A DNA stretch of 64,000 nt, from positions 149,704 to 213,703 of the forward strand of contig JAGTRP010000006.1 in NCBI GenBank assembly GCA_018261935.1, in the 5' to 3' direction. This document shows, piece after piece, positions 1 through 8,826 of this stretch (positions within the stretch are counted from its first letter, which is position 1; the number at the start of each line of letters is the position of its first letter). Source of the DNA: Rhodocyclaceae bacterium (GTDB lineage Bacteria; Pseudomonadota; Gammaproteobacteria; Burkholderiales; Rhodocyclaceae). The notes beneath the pieces were generated by a model. It saw only the letters and a program-made list of their open reading frames with translations, did not search any database and was not told the DNA's origin. A program made the position numbers and the translations under genes.

Positions 1-375
1 GCCCTTGCCGCTGAAATTATTGGCGTTCTTGGCCCCCAGGGACATGCCTTCGAAGGTATTGCCCAGCACGCCCCGCATGGGGGTATCCACCGATGCGCTG
101 ATGCTGCCCGAGCGGTCCAGCTTGTTGTTGGACTTGGTGGAGGCCGAGGTGCTTTCGGTGATGGCGATGGTCAGGGTGTCGCCGACATAGCGGGCGCGGC
201 GATCCTCGAAGAGGGGCCGGCTGAAGGCCCCCTGGTAGATCGAGCCATTGCCGGCCACCTGTTCCGGGCGGGGCGCCGGCCGCGTGGTCATGGGCTGGTG
301 CACATTGGTCGGCGGCACCGTCTGGCAAGCCGCCAAGCCCGCCAGCAGGACCGGAATCAGGACAGCGCGTTTCAT
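1..375 (-). CDS. flgH: Flagellar L-ring protein FlgH (C-terminus cut by window edge)
   Basis: The first 125 residues of the outer-membrane L-ring lipoprotein of the flagellar basal body are visible; the rest lies left of the window. The N-terminus is a short lipoprotein signal ending in a lipobox (LAAC, Cys near residue 17). It is followed by the FlgH-typical SIYQ..., a conserved RPLFED stretch and a VGDTLTI segment. It starts 9 bases after flgG and is the last visible gene of the flgB-H operon. The identification rests on motif pattern and gene order. Confidence 0.93.
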   Translation of the reverse strand, partial: MKRAVLIPVLLAGLAACQTVPPTNVHQPMTTRPAPRPEQVAGNGSIYQGAFSRPLFEDRRARYVGDTLTIAITESTSASTKSNNKLDRSGSISASVDTPMRGVLGNTFEGMSLGAKNANNFSGKG

Positions 376-384
376 GACCTCACC

Positions 385-1167
385 TCACAGCTGGGTCAGG
401 CGGCCCAGCATCTGGTCGGACGTGGACACCACCTTGGAATTGAGCTCGTAGGCGCGCTGGGTCTGGATCATGGTCACCAGCTCTTCCGCCACATTGACGT
501 TGGAGGTCTCGACGTAGGCCTGGTTGACCGAGCCGGCGCCGTTGGTGCCCGGGGTGTTGGGGGTCGGGGTGCCGCTCGCCGCGGTCTCGAGGAACAGGTT
601 CTGGCCGATGCTCTGCAGCCCCGCCGGATTGACGAAGGTCGCCAGCTGGATGCTGCCGATCTGGGTCGGCGCCGCATTGCCCGGCTGGGTGACGGTCACC
701 GTGCCGTCCTGGCCGATGGTCAGGGACTGGGCATTGGCCGGAATGGTGATGTTGGGCTGCACCGGAAAGCCGTCGGCAGTGACGATCTGGCCCTGGTTGT
801 CCTTCTGGAAGGAGCCGTCCCGGGTATAGGCGGTGGTGCCGTCCGGCAGCAGCACCTGGAAGAAGCCGTTGCCGTTGATGGCGACATCCAGGGCATTGTC
901 GGTCTTCTGCAGGTTGCCCTGGGTGAAGACGCGGGCCGTGGCCACCGGCTTGGCGCCGGTGCCGAGCTGGAGGCCGGTAGGCACCTGGGTCTGCTGGGAC
1001 GATTGGGCGCCAGGCTGGCGGATGGTCTGGTAGAGCAGATCCTCGAACACCGCCCGCCCCCGCTTGAAGCCGTTGGTGCTGACGTTGGCGAGGTTGTTGG
1101 CGATGACGTCGAGCTGGGTTTGCTGGGCATCCAGGCCGGTACGGGCAATCCAGAGGGAGCGGATCAT
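385..1167 (-). CDS. flgG: Flagellar distal rod protein FlgG
   Basis: The 260-residue protein has normal FlgG length. It builds the distal rod that crosses the periplasm through the P and L rings. The N-terminal rod motif ([20 protein letters not shown]) and the C-terminal [17 protein letters not shown] helix are the paired ends that pack in the rod core. The central part has the TRDGSF and TADGFPV elements of rod/hook proteins. It sits between flgF and flgH with 9-12 base gaps, so it is part of one operon. Confidence 0.97.
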   Translation of the reverse strand: MIRSLWIARTGLDAQQTQLDVIANNLANVSTNGFKRGRAVFEDLLYQTIRQPGAQSSQQTQVPTGLQLGTGAKPVATARVFTQGNLQKTDNALDVAINGNGFFQVLLPDGTTAYTRDGSFQKDNQGQIVTADGFPVQPNITIPANAQSLTIGQDGTVTVTQPGNAAPTQIGSIQLATFVNPAGLQSIGQNLFLETAASGTPTPNTPGTNGAGSVNQAYVETSNVNVAEELVTMIQTQRAYELNSKVVSTSDQMLGRLTQL

Positions 1168-1179
1168 GATCTATTCCTG

Positions 1180-1923
1180 TCAGCCGTTGAGCGAGAGCAC
1201 TTTGTCGGCAATTTGGGCATTGGTGTCGGCCGTCTGCAGCATCTTGATCTGCATTTCGAACTGCCGGGAAAGGCTGATGAGATTCACCATCGCGTCCACC
1301 ACGTTCACGTTGCTTCCCTCCAGGGTGCCGGGGGAAAGCTTCACATTCTGGTCGGCATCGGCCGGCTGGCCGCTTCTCAGCCGGAACAGCCCGTCCTCGC
1401 CGCGCACCAGCTCAGCCTCGGGCGGATTGACCAGCTTGATGCGGCCGACGGCGTTGGCGTTGTTGGGGGTGCCGAAGGTGGGAACCACCGACACCGTGCC
1501 ATCCGGCGCGATCTCGATGTTGTTGTCGGGCGGGATGTTGAGGGGACCGCCGTCCCCCGCCACCGTCTGGCCGCCCTTGGTCTGCAGGAGGCCATTGACA
1601 TTCACGTCGAGGCTGCCGGCCCGGGTGTAGGCCTCGCTGCCGTCGGGCATCTGCAGGGCAATCCAGCCTCGGCCCTCGACGGCCACATCCAGGGAGCGCC
1701 CCGTGTACATGACGGGACCGGTCTCGAAATTGTCCGCCACCGACGCATCCACCACGAAGGCCCGGGTCGGCATGCCGTCCCCCTGCACCGGCACGGCCCG
1801 GAAGCGGTGCTCCTGGGCCTTGAAGCCGATGGTGCTGGCGTTGGCCAGGTTGTTGGCATTGCCGGCCTGCTGCATGAAGACATGCTTGGCGCCGGTCATG
1901 GCGGTGTAGATGAGGCGATCCAT
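1180..1923 (-). CDS. flgF: Flagellar proximal rod protein FlgF
   Basis: The 247-residue protein matches FlgF, a proximal rod subunit. It starts MDRLIYTAMTGAKH, has the NNLANASTIGFKAQ rod motif near residue 25, and ends in the helix LISLSRQFEMQIKMLQTAD typical of FlgF. Residues near 100 carry the YTRAGSLDVN block shared with FlgG and FlgE. The position directly after flgE and before flgG supports the call. Confidence 0.96.
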   Translation of the reverse strand: MDRLIYTAMTGAKHVFMQQAGNANNLANASTIGFKAQEHRFRAVPVQGDGMPTRAFVVDASVADNFETGPVMYTGRSLDVAVEGRGWIALQMPDGSEAYTRAGSLDVNVNGLLQTKGGQTVAGDGGPLNIPPDNNIEIAPDGTVSVVPTFGTPNNANAVGRIKLVNPPEAELVRGEDGLFRLRSGQPADADQNVKLSPGTLEGSNVNVVDAMVNLISLSRQFEMQIKMLQTADTNAQIADKVLSLNG

Positions 1924-1947
1924 GGCGGTAGCTCAGTCCGTTGGCGA

Positions 1948-3291
1948 TCAGCGCAGATTCACCAGGGTCTGCATGATCTGGTCCTGGGTCTTGATGGACT
2001 GGGCACTGGCCTGGTAATTGCGCTGCTGGGTGATCATGGTCACCAACTGGGCCGTCAGGTCCACGTTGGACTCCTCCACCGAGGCCGACTGCAGGACGCC
2101 TAGGCTGGAAGTGTTCGGTGCTCCCACCGTCGGCACGCCGGAAACCGATGTTTCGACCCACTGGTTGTTGCCGATGGACTGCAAGCCATTGGCGTTGGTG
2201 AAATTGGCGAGCACGATCTGGCCCTGGGCACGGGTCTGGCCATTGCTGTAACGGCCCTGGACGACGCCATCGGAACCGACCGTGAGGCCGGTAAGGCGGC
2301 CGGAAGAATAGCCGTCCTGCTCCAGCTTGTTGTTGTCGAAGGAGCCGGCATATTGCGTGCTGCCGGTGAAGTCCACCTTGAAACTCAGGGGCGAAACGGC
2401 GTTGTTCGGCTTGCCGACGTCGGCCAGGACGCCGTTCAGGTTGATATTCACGTTGGTGGCGGCTGATGCCGCCGTCAGCTGCCCGTAGGCATCGAACTGA
2501 AGCTGGGCGACCGGCCCGGCAATCGGGTTGCCGGCGCCATCGAGCATGCGCTGATTGCTGGTGCCATCCACGTTGGCATAGACGTTCCACTGGCCGCTGA
2601 CTGGCGTCTTGGCAAAGTAATAGGTCAGGGTATGGGGATTGCCCAGGGTGTCGTACACCGCGAGGGCCGTCGAATAATTGTAGGTGGAAGGATCGGGGGT
2701 CCACTGGGCGGCGACGCCGGTCACCGGATTCGGAGCGGGTCCGTTGCTCCAGGCGGAAGTCGGCTGCGCCGCCCGGGAGTCGAGATTGACCTCGGCCCGG
2801 ACGCCCTGGAAGCCGCTGCCGACACTGGCGCCGGTAGCCACCGGGGAAAGGTTGGCGGCGGAGACCTGGATAGCCGTCGGGGTTGACGGCACGATGACGC
2901 CGTTGGTATCCGCCGCATAGCCGGTCAGTTTCAGCGACTGGTCGTTGATGATGTAGCCGCTCTTGTCCAGGTGAAACTGGCCGTTGCGGGAGTAGCTGAT
3001 GGCTCCGTTCTGGTCGAGGCGGTAGAAGCCGTTGCCATTGATGGAGATATCCAGGGGATTGTTGGTGGTGGTGATGTTGCCCTGGGTGAATTCCTGCTGC
3101 ACCGCCGCCAGGGTCGTGCCGATACCGATCTGCTGGGCGCCCCCCCCGGACAGGGAAGCCGCGTAGACGTCGGCGAAGTGGGCCGCCGCGGATTTGAACC
3201 CCACCGTGCTGGCATTGGCGATGTTGTTGCTGACGACGTCGATCGCCTTGGAGGAAGTATTGAGACCGCTCAGTCCTTGTTGGAATGCCAT
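1948..3291 (-). CDS. flgE: Flagellar hook protein FlgE
   Basis: The 447-residue hook subunit starts MAFQQGLSGLNTSSKAID and has the NNIANASTVGFKSA motif near residue 25, which identifies an axial protein. The C-terminus is QLVTMITQQRNYQASAQ followed by the D0 helix. The variable central domain is longer than in FlgF or FlgG, as expected for the surface of the hook. It is polymerised on the rod under the FlgD cap, whose gene lies immediately upstream with a 15-base gap. Confidence 0.97.
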   Translation of the reverse strand: MAFQQGLSGLNTSSKAIDVVSNNIANASTVGFKSAAAHFADVYAASLSGGGAQQIGIGTTLAAVQQEFTQGNITTTNNPLDISINGNGFYRLDQNGAISYSRNGQFHLDKSGYIINDQSLKLTGYAADTNGVIVPSTPTAIQVSAANLSPVATGASVGSGFQGVRAEVNLDSRAAQPTSAWSNGPAPNPVTGVAAQWTPDPSTYNYSTALAVYDTLGNPHTLTYYFAKTPVSGQWNVYANVDGTSNQRMLDGAGNPIAGPVAQLQFDAYGQLTAASAATNVNINLNGVLADVGKPNNAVSPLSFKVDFTGSTQYAGSFDNNKLEQDGYSSGRLTGLTVGSDGVVQGRYSNGQTRAQGQIVLANFTNANGLQSIGNNQWVETSVSGVPTVGAPNTSSLGVLQSASVEESNVDLTAQLVTMITQQRNYQASAQSIKTQDQIMQTLVNLR

Positions 3292-3306
3292 TTTTTTCTC
3301 CCGCGC

Positions 3307-3996
3307 TTAGAGGATCTGCTGCACGTCATCGAATCCGACCAGCCCGGCGTCGCCGAGATCGAGTTGGAATCCGGTCTTTCCCCTGACTAGAGCAGAAACC
3401 ATGCCAATCTGCAGCGCCGAGGCCTTGACCTCTTTGTCGCCCTTACTGGCTTCGACGGTGAACTTGTAGTTGCCGGCGGCCACGGCCTTGCCGTCCGCAT
3501 CCTTGCCATCCCAGGTGAAGACGAAGCTGCCGGCAGCTTTCTCCCCCAGGTTCTCGGTCTGAATGACCTTGCCCGATTTGTCGGTGATTTTCACCACCAC
3601 CTTGTCGGCCGCCGCATCCAGGTTTACGCCGCCGATGGCGCCGCTGGCGGTGGCCACCAGGTTGCTCCCCGGAACCAGCACGGTCTTGCCGATCATGCCG
3701 GCGGCCTGCATGGATTTGCTGTCGTCGTAGGCGGAGAGGAGCTTGCCAAGGGTGGCATTGAGTTTCTCGATGCCGTTGACGGTGTTGATCTGGGCCAGTT
3801 GGCTGGTGACCTGGGCGTTGTCCAGGGGATTGAGAGGATCCTGGTTTTTCAGCTGGGTGGTCAGCAGGGTGAGAAACCGGTTTTCCATGTCTCCGGTGGC
3901 ACTTGTTGCCGTAGCCGACGAAGTCTTGCCGTTGATACTGGCAAAAATGTCCGCTGCCGAAGTGGTGGAGTTCGAGGTATTGCTTACGGTTGCCAT
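3307..3996 (-). CDS. flgD: Flagellar hook assembly scaffold FlgD
   Basis: The 229-residue protein caps the growing hook and is then discarded. The N-terminal part contains the conserved FLTLLTTQLKNQDPLNP block (near residues 45-60) and NAQVTSQLAQINTVNGIE, both hallmarks of FlgD. The C-terminal half has the FLG/tudor-like segment with TWDGKDADGKAVAAGNY. It lies between flgC and flgE, each about 12-15 bases away. Confidence 0.97.
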   Translation of the reverse strand: MATVSNTSNSTTSAADIFASINGKTSSATATSATGDMENRFLTLLTTQLKNQDPLNPLDNAQVTSQLAQINTVNGIEKLNATLGKLLSAYDDSKSMQAAGMIGKTVLVPGSNLVATASGAIGGVNLDAAADKVVVKITDKSGKVIQTENLGEKAAGSFVFTWDGKDADGKAVAAGNYKFTVEASKGDKEVKASALQIGMVSALVRGKTGFQLDLGDAGLVGFDDVQQIL

Positions 3997-4008
3997 GGCG
4001 CTCTCCTA

Positions 4009-4422
4009 TCAGCCCTGACCGATCTGCAGAGTGTGCATGATCATGGTCTTGGCGGTATTCATGACTTCGACATTGGTCTGGTACGAGCGGGAAGCCGAGA
4101 TCATGTTGGTCATTTCCTCCACCACATTGACGTTGGGAAAGGCAACGTAGCCCTTCTCGTCGGCAGCCGGATTCTTGGGGTCGTACACCATGCGCGGCGG
4201 CGCGGCGTCTTCCACCACCTGCCGCACCCGAACGCCCCGGGAAGCTTCGCCGGCGGCGCCGACGGGGGTTGCCTCGAAAACCACCTGCTTGGCGCGGTAA
4301 GGCTTGCCGTCGGAGGAAACGATGCTGTCGGCGTTGGCAAGATTGGAAGCCACCGCATTGAGGCGCATGGACTGCGCCGTCATGGCGCTGGAAGAAACCT
4401 GGAAGACGTTGAACAGGCTCAT
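4009..4422 (-). CDS. flgC: Flagellar proximal rod protein FlgC
   Basis: The 137-residue FlgC is of normal length. It carries the N-terminal motif [18 protein letters not shown] and the C-terminal [26 protein letters not shown] pattern (described here in part) that pairs with it in the rod. A central [10 protein letters not shown] segment and [18 protein letters not shown] are standard for FlgC. It follows flgB with a 10-base gap. Confidence 0.97.
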   Translation of the reverse strand: MSLFNVFQVSSSAMTAQSMRLNAVASNLANADSIVSSDGKPYRAKQVVFEATPVGAAGEASRGVRVRQVVEDAAPPRMVYDPKNPAADEKGYVAFPNVNVVEEMTNMISASRSYQTNVEVMNTAKTMIMHTLQIGQG

Positions 4423-4432
4423 TTATCGCTCC

Positions 4433-4843
4433 TTAGCCCTGAGTGCCTGCCAAAGCAGCACGCATGCCGCTGAATTTGTCGGTGATCAGGCGGGTGAGAA
4501 TCTCGTACTGGATGGAGTTATCGGAAATCTGGGCGCGCTCGACGTCCATGTCCACCGTATTCCCATCGACGGCCGACTGGGTCTCCGCCCGATATTGCAG
4601 CCCCGGCATCCCGGCGCCGCTGCCGCCGCCGATGTGGCCTGCGGAAGTGGTCGCCAGGGCCAGTCCACCGCTTTCCGCCTGGCCCGAAGTGGCTTTTTGC
4701 AGCGCCGACCTGAAATCGAAATCCCTCGCCTTATAGTTGGGCGTATCGGCGTTGGCGATATTGGACGCCAGCACCTGATGGCGGTAGGCCCTCAGATCGA
4801 TGGCCTTGGCCAAATTCCCAACCTCCTGAGTCATCGCATTCAT
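4433..4843 (-). CDS. flgB: Flagellar basal-body rod protein FlgB
   Basis: The 136-residue protein is the first gene of the leftward rod/hook operon. The motif RHQVLASNIANADTPNYKAR near residues 20-40 and the C-terminal SIQYEILTRLITDKFSGMRAAL helix part are typical of FlgB, which attaches the rod to the export gate and MS ring. A sigma-54-type promoter lies about 32 bases before the start codon. flgA is divergent. Confidence 0.96.
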   Translation of the reverse strand: MNAMTQEVGNLAKAIDLRAYRHQVLASNIANADTPNYKARDFDFRSALQKATSGQAESGGLALATTSAGHIGGGSGAGMPGLQYRAETQSAVDGNTVDMDVERAQISDNSIQYEILTRLITDKFSGMRAALAGTQG

Positions 4844-4874
4844 TACCGGCTCCTTTGTGACTTGCCGATACCAT

Positions 4875-4890
4875 TGCAGGATTCATGCCA
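4875..4890 (-). promoter_or_regulatory. Sigma-54 promoter of the flgB operon
   Basis: Read on the minus strand the site is TGGCATGAATCCTGCA. The RpoN consensus is TGGCAC-N5-TTGCA, so 14 of the spaced positions agree, with the invariant GG and GC dinucleotides at the required distance. It lies 32 bases upstream of flgB, leaving room for a start site near 4863. This fits class II control of hook-basal-body genes by RpoN and a FleQ/FlrC-type activator, which is not in the window. Confidence 0.7.
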
Positions 4891-4994
4891 CTCGTAAGTG
4901 CAGGTGTTTTCAGGGGGCCGGTTTTCCAGGTCGGCAAATCTTGCCGGCACTCGGGTATTCCCCCTTGCCGCCAGCTTGGGCACAATGGCGTTCC

Positions 4995-5669
4995 ATGACC
5001 CGCTTCATTCTTCTACTGTGCCTCGCCGTCCTCGGACGCCTGGTATCCGCCGCCACGGACCCAGCGGTGGACGTGGCCGAACGCTATGCCCGCCTGCAGA
5101 CCCAGGGCCTGCCGGGAAAGGTGACGATCCATGTCGGCAGCCTGGATACCCGGACCCAGCTCCCGCCCTGCTCCGCCCACGAAGCCTTCACGCCGCCTGG
5201 GGCTCGACTCTGGGGCAAGACCCATATCGGCGTCCGCTGCCTGGGACCGAATGTCTGGAGCGTCCTGATTCCTGTCCAGATCACCGTGACCGGCCAATAT
5301 GTGACGACGACCCGTCCCCTTCCCGCCGGAAAGCTGATCGAACCCGGTGACCTGGCGACCCTGTCGGGGGATCTCGCCGCCCTGCCGGCGGGAGTGGTTG
5401 CCGATCCCGCCGCCGCCATCGGCAAAACCCTCAAGAACCCCCTCGCTGCCGGCCAATCCGTGCGCTCCGATCAATTGCTGGCACCATTGGTCATCCGGCA
5501 GGGTCAAACCGTACGACTGGTTTCGAGAGGCCCGGGATTCTCCGTTAGCGGCGAGGGCAAGGCGATCAACAATGCGGCCGAAGGGCAAGTGGTTCAGGTC
5601 CGCATGCCCTCCGGGCAGGTGGTCAGCGGCATCGCCAAAGGCGACGGTTCGGCGGAAATCGCAAATTAG
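4995..5669 (+). CDS. flgA: Flagellar P-ring assembly chaperone FlgA
   Basis: This 224-residue periplasmic protein helps FlgI assemble into the P ring. The ATG at 4995 is chosen because it gives a clean Sec signal (MTRFILLLCLAVLGRLVSA) followed by the mature protein; the frame is open further upstream. The C-terminal half is an SAF domain with TTRPLPAGKLIEPGDL and the closing block VVQVRMPSGQVVSGIAKGDG. It is divergent from flgB and followed by flgM. Confidence 0.93.
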   Translation: MTRFILLLCLAVLGRLVSAATDPAVDVAERYARLQTQGLPGKVTIHVGSLDTRTQLPPCSAHEAFTPPGARLWGKTHIGVRCLGPNVWSVLIPVQITVTGQYVTTTRPLPAGKLIEPGDLATLSGDLAALPAGVVADPAAAIGKTLKNPLAAGQSVRSDQLLAPLVIRQGQTVRLVSRGPGFSVSGEGKAINNAAEGQVVQVRMPSGQVVSGIAKGDGSAEIAN

Positions 5670-5672
5670 TGT

Positions 5673-5699
5673 TCAAGTTTCTCTCGAAGCCGCCGATAA
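5673..5699 (+). promoter_or_regulatory. Sigma-28 (FliA) promoter of flgM-flgN
   Basis: A -35 element TCAAGTTT (5673-5680) and a -10 element GCCGATAA (5692-5699) are separated by exactly 11 bases, matching the FliA consensus TAAAGTTT-N11-GCCGATAA. It starts just after the flgA stop and 35 bases before flgM. FliA would drive its own anti-sigma factor, the usual negative feedback loop. Confidence 0.85.
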
Positions 5700-5733
5700 T
5701 GAACTTGAATGAAAGAGTTCTGCAGGTGACATC

Positions 5734-6024
5734 GTGAAAATCGACAATTCCCTCCTACCGACCGGCGCCGTCCAGGGCAACCGGAGCAAGCCGCAGCAGC
5801 GCGTCGATACCGCCGGCGCCTCCGTCGCAGCCGACGAAGTCAAGCTGAGCCCTCTGGCCGGCGAACTCCAGGCCAGCGACAGCCAGCCGCCGGTCAACAG
5901 CGCCCGGGTCGATGAAATCAAGCGCGCCATCGCTGAGGGGCGTTTCTCCATCAACGCCGGCGCCATTGCCGATCGGCTCATCGATACCGCGCGCGAACTC
6001 GTCAATTCCCAGCGCACGGCCTGA
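5734..6024 (+). CDS. flgM: Anti-sigma-28 factor FlgM
   Basis: The 96-residue protein has the FlgM plan: a disordered N-terminal half starting MKIDNSL, a linker ending VKLSPLA, and a C-terminal FliA-binding part (RVDEIKRAIAEGRFSINAG, then ADRLIDTARELV). It holds FliA inactive until the hook is finished and FlgM is exported. The stop overlaps the flgN start by one base, indicating translational coupling. Confidence 0.93.
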   Translation: MKIDNSLLPTGAVQGNRSKPQQRVDTAGASVAADEVKLSPLAGELQASDSQPPVNSARVDEIKRAIAEGRFSINAGAIADRLIDTARELVNSQRTA

Positions 6025-6488
6025 TGCCTGCACTGGCTGATCTACTGGCCCAGGAACTGGATCTTGTCCGGGCCTTCATCGCCGAGCTCAACAGCGAACA
6101 GGATGCCCTGAAGAGCGGCGACACCGACTCGCTGGCCCCCATTACCCAAAGGAAGTCCCAACTCGTCGAGCAGTTGAACGCTGCTGAAAACGACCGCAAC
6201 CTCTTTCTACAGCGCGCCGGCCACACCGGCGATCGTAGCGGTATGCAGGCTTGGCTTGCGAAAAACCCGGGCGACCGGGCGGCTGCCACCCAATGGGCCG
6301 AGTTGATGAAGCTGGCATCCATGGCGCGCCAGATCAATGATTTCAATGGCCGCCTGATTGCCATGCGGCTGCAGGCGACCAGCCAGGCACTGGCGATCCT
6401 CACCCAGCAATCCCAACGCCCCACCCTTTACGGCGCGAACGGGCTCACCGCCGCCGGGACCGGTAGCCGACTGATCGACGCCGCCTGA
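6024..6488 (+). CDS. flgN: Flagella synthesis chaperone FlgN
   Basis: The 154-residue, largely alpha-helical protein has the FlgN layout: an N-terminal helix LADLLAQELDLVRAFIAELN, the LAPITQRKSQLVEQLN segment, and a C-terminal half with NGRLIAMRLQATSQAL. FlgN is the cytosolic chaperone of the hook-filament junction proteins FlgK and FlgL. It is transcribed with flgM and ends one base from the convergent motD stop. The family is poorly conserved, so context weighs heavily. Confidence 0.88.
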   Translation: MPALADLLAQELDLVRAFIAELNSEQDALKSGDTDSLAPITQRKSQLVEQLNAAENDRNLFLQRAGHTGDRSGMQAWLAKNPGDRAAATQWAELMKLASMARQINDFNGRLIAMRLQATSQALAILTQQSQRPTLYGANGLTAAGTGSRLIDAA

Positions 6489-6489
6489 A

Positions 6490-7338
6490 TTATTGGCCGG
6501 CCGGATTGGGAACGGCCACCTGGGAAACGGCTCCCTGCGCGTTCCCGGGCAGCTGGTCCGAAGACTTGTGGTCTTTCAGCTCGGTCGGCTCTTCGGGACG
6601 ATTTGAATCGATCAGGATACTCACCCGCCGATTGCGCGCCCGGCCGTCCGGTGTCGTATTGGTTTCCAGCGGCCGGGTGTCACCATAGCCGATGGCGGTC
6701 AGGCGCTCCGCCCCGACGCCGCCGTCGTTGAAAAGCCGCAGGACCGTCGTGGCCCGCAGAGCCGACAATTCCCAATTGGAAGGGAATTGCTGGGTACTGA
6801 TGGGCAGATTGTCGGTGTGGCCTTCGATGGTGATGGGAAAATCCGCCCGGGCCAGGACATCGGCGATGGCCCGCAGGGCGCTCATGGAGGCTGGCTCCAG
6901 CTTCGCCTGGCCAGCGGCGAACAGCACGCTGTCGTTGATCTCGATGGTGACTCCCCGGCTGGTTTCCAGAAGGCGGACCTTGCCCTGGGCGACGAGGGGC
7001 TGCAAGGCATCCATGATGTCCTTGGCGACACTCTTCATTTTCTGGCGCTGCTCGCTCTTCTTCTGTTCCAGCAGCCGGTCGGGGTTTCCCAACGGCTTCG
7101 GACTGAGGGGCGGCGCCCCCTGGATCACGACGACGGGTTGGCCGCCGGGAGCGCCCGCAACGCTGCGGAAGGCACTGGTCAGGGAATCCGAGAGCACTTT
7201 GTACTTGCCTTCGTTGACCGACGAGATGGCATACATCACCACGAAAAAGGCGAACAGCAGGGTGATGAAATCGGCATAGGAGACCAGCCAGCGCTCGTGG
7301 TTCGGATGCTCCTCTTCGCTGCGCCGCCGACGGGCCAT
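6490..7338 (-). CDS. motD: Flagellar stator protein MotD (MotB-type)
   Basis: The 282-residue peptidoglycan-anchored stator subunit starts with a basic cytosolic tail and one membrane helix (WLVSYADFITLLFAFFVVMY). The Asp in SYADF is the proton/ion-binding position. An OmpA-like domain follows, with the TIEGHTDNLPI and NWELSALRATTVLRLF peptidoglycan-binding motifs. It overlaps motC by one base. It is distinct from MotB at 22 kb and lacks that protein's KIIKKG-like start, so it is the second stator set as in Pseudomonas. Confidence 0.92.
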   Translation of the reverse strand: MARRRRSEEEHPNHERWLVSYADFITLLFAFFVVMYAISSVNEGKYKVLSDSLTSAFRSVAGAPGGQPVVVIQGAPPLSPKPLGNPDRLLEQKKSEQRQKMKSVAKDIMDALQPLVAQGKVRLLETSRGVTIEINDSVLFAAGQAKLEPASMSALRAIADVLARADFPITIEGHTDNLPISTQQFPSNWELSALRATTVLRLFNDGGVGAERLTAIGYGDTRPLETNTTPDGRARNRRVSILIDSNRPEEPTELKDHKSSDQLPGNAQGAVSQVAVPNPAGQ

Positions 7339-8081
7339 TAGAGAAAATAGCCCTTCAGACGCCCCTCGATGATGCGGGGGTTGTCTCCGACCGCAATGCC
7401 CACGAGTCCGTCCACCAGCATCTCCCGGAGGGTCACCATGCGCCCGATGTGGTATTTGAGCTTGCCAGCGATGGGCAGATACACCAGGTTGGCCAGCCCG
7501 ACGCCGTAGATGGTGGCGACAAAGGCGGTAGCGATCCCGGCGCCGAGCTTGGAGGGATCGGTCAGGTTCTCCATGACCTGGATGAGCCCCATGACCGCCC
7601 CCAGGATGCCGATGGTCGGCGAGTATCCTCCCGCAGCCTCCCAGATCCTGGCGGATTGCTTCATCTCGTCCTCGAAAGTACCGATTTCCACTTCCAGAAG
7701 CTCCCGCAAGCGCTCCGGATCGGCTCCGTCCACCAGCATCTGCAGACCTTTCCGGGCGAACGGATCCTTCAGCTGGCCGATAAAATTATCCAGGGCGAGG
7801 AGTCCTTCCCGCCGGGAGACCTGACTCCAGGCGTTGATCTGGTCGACCAGTCGCTTGTGCTCGATCATCGGCGGCACCCAGACCCACTGGACCATCTGGA
7901 TGCCCCGTTTGAAGACGTGGAACGGGCTCTGCAGCATCACCGCCCCCAGGGTGCCGCCCCCGACGATGACCAGGGCCGTGGGCTGCAGCAGGGAGGCCAG
8001 GTGGCCCCCTTCCAGAACCTGTCCCCCGATGATGGCGACCAGCCCGATCACCAGGCCGGCGATGCTGATCTTATCCAACAT
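7338..8081 (-). CDS. motC: Flagellar stator protein MotC (MotA-type)
   Basis: This 247-residue membrane protein of the MotA/TolQ/ExbB fold has four membrane helices. The N-terminus (LDKISIAGLVIGLVAIIGGQ) and the ALVIVGGGTLGAVM helix come first; the core helices contain YSPTIGILGAVMGLIQVM. It is shorter than MotA at 22.9 kb, as is usual for MotC/PomA-like stators. It forms the MotCD stator with the next gene. Its start lies inside the end of fliA (11-base overlap). Confidence 0.92.
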   Translation of the reverse strand: MLDKISIAGLVIGLVAIIGGQVLEGGHLASLLQPTALVIVGGGTLGAVMLQSPFHVFKRGIQMVQWVWVPPMIEHKRLVDQINAWSQVSRREGLLALDNFIGQLKDPFARKGLQMLVDGADPERLRELLEVEIGTFEDEMKQSARIWEAAGGYSPTIGILGAVMGLIQVMENLTDPSKLGAGIATAFVATIYGVGLANLVYLPIAGKLKYHIGRMVTLREMLVDGLVGIAVGDNPRIIEGRLKGYFL

Positions 8082-8826
8082 CCGAGTCCTTCCGCTTCCT
8101 GCCCCGCTTGGCCTTCACCTCTCCGAGCACCTGGGCGCGCAAACGGAGGATGGCCTGGCTGTGAAGCTGGCAGACCCGGGATTCCGTCACCCCGAGGACC
8201 TCCCCGATTTCCCGCAGATTGAGTTCCTGCTCATAGTACAGGGCCATCACCATCTTCTCGCGCTCGGGCAACTGTTCGATGGCCGCTGCCAGGCCTTGCC
8301 TGAGACTCTGGTCTTCGAGGATGCGGGCGGGATCGGAGGCATCATCGGTCAAGTGGCGCTCGAGGAAGCCTTCCTCGCCATCCTCGGCGAAATCCTCGAA
8401 ATAGAGCAGCTGATGCCCCCGGGCCTCCTGCAAGGTCTTCTGGTACTCCGCCAGGGGCATGCCCAGAAATTCGGCCAGTTCCTTTTCGGAGGGCATGCGG
8501 CCGTAATTGTGCTCGAGCTGGGTCAGGGCCGCCTCGATACGTCGCAATTCCCGGCGCAGCTGCCGGGGCAGCCAGTCGTTCTCCCGCAGCCCGTCCAGCA
8601 TGGCACCGCGGATGCGCTGGGTGGCGTAGGTCTCGAACTGGGCGCCGAAGCCTTCCTGATAACGGCCAATGGCATCCAGAAGGCCGAGCATGCCGTTCTG
8701 GACGAGGTCGTCGAATTGGACACTGGATGGCAAACGCGCCATCAGATGATAGGCGATGCGTTTGACCAGCGGCACGAAACGCTGAACCAGCTGTTCCTTG
8801 TCGTGCTGACCAGCAGCGGTGTACAT
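8071..8826 (-). CDS. fliA: RNA polymerase sigma-28 factor FliA
   Basis: The 251-residue sigma factor directs late flagellar and chemotaxis promoters. Region 2 includes FVPLVKRIAYHLMARLP and the QRIRGAMLDGLRENDWLPRQ block that is diagnostic for FliA. Region 4 has LNLREIGEVLGVTESRVCQL, the -35-binding helix-turn-helix. FliA-type promoters are visible upstream of flgM and of the cheV operon. It lies between flhG and motC and overlaps both. Confidence 0.97.
   Translation of the reverse strand: MYTAAGQHDKEQLVQRFVPLVKRIAYHLMARLPSSVQFDDLVQNGMLGLLDAIGRYQEGFGAQFETYATQRIRGAMLDGLRENDWLPRQLRRELRRIEAALTQLEHNYGRMPSEKELAEFLGMPLAEYQKTLQEARGHQLLYFEDFAEDGEEGFLERHLTDDASDPARILEDQSLRQGLAAAIEQLPEREKMVMALYYEQELNLREIGEVLGVTESRVCQLHSQAILRLRAQVLGEVKAKRGRKRKDSDVG

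Noticed and set aside
298..2103. Long plus-strand open frame (601 codons) across flgF/flgG/flgE
   Set aside because: It lies opposite well-supported flagellar genes and is composed of high-GC codon mirror sequence without any protein family; shadow ORF.
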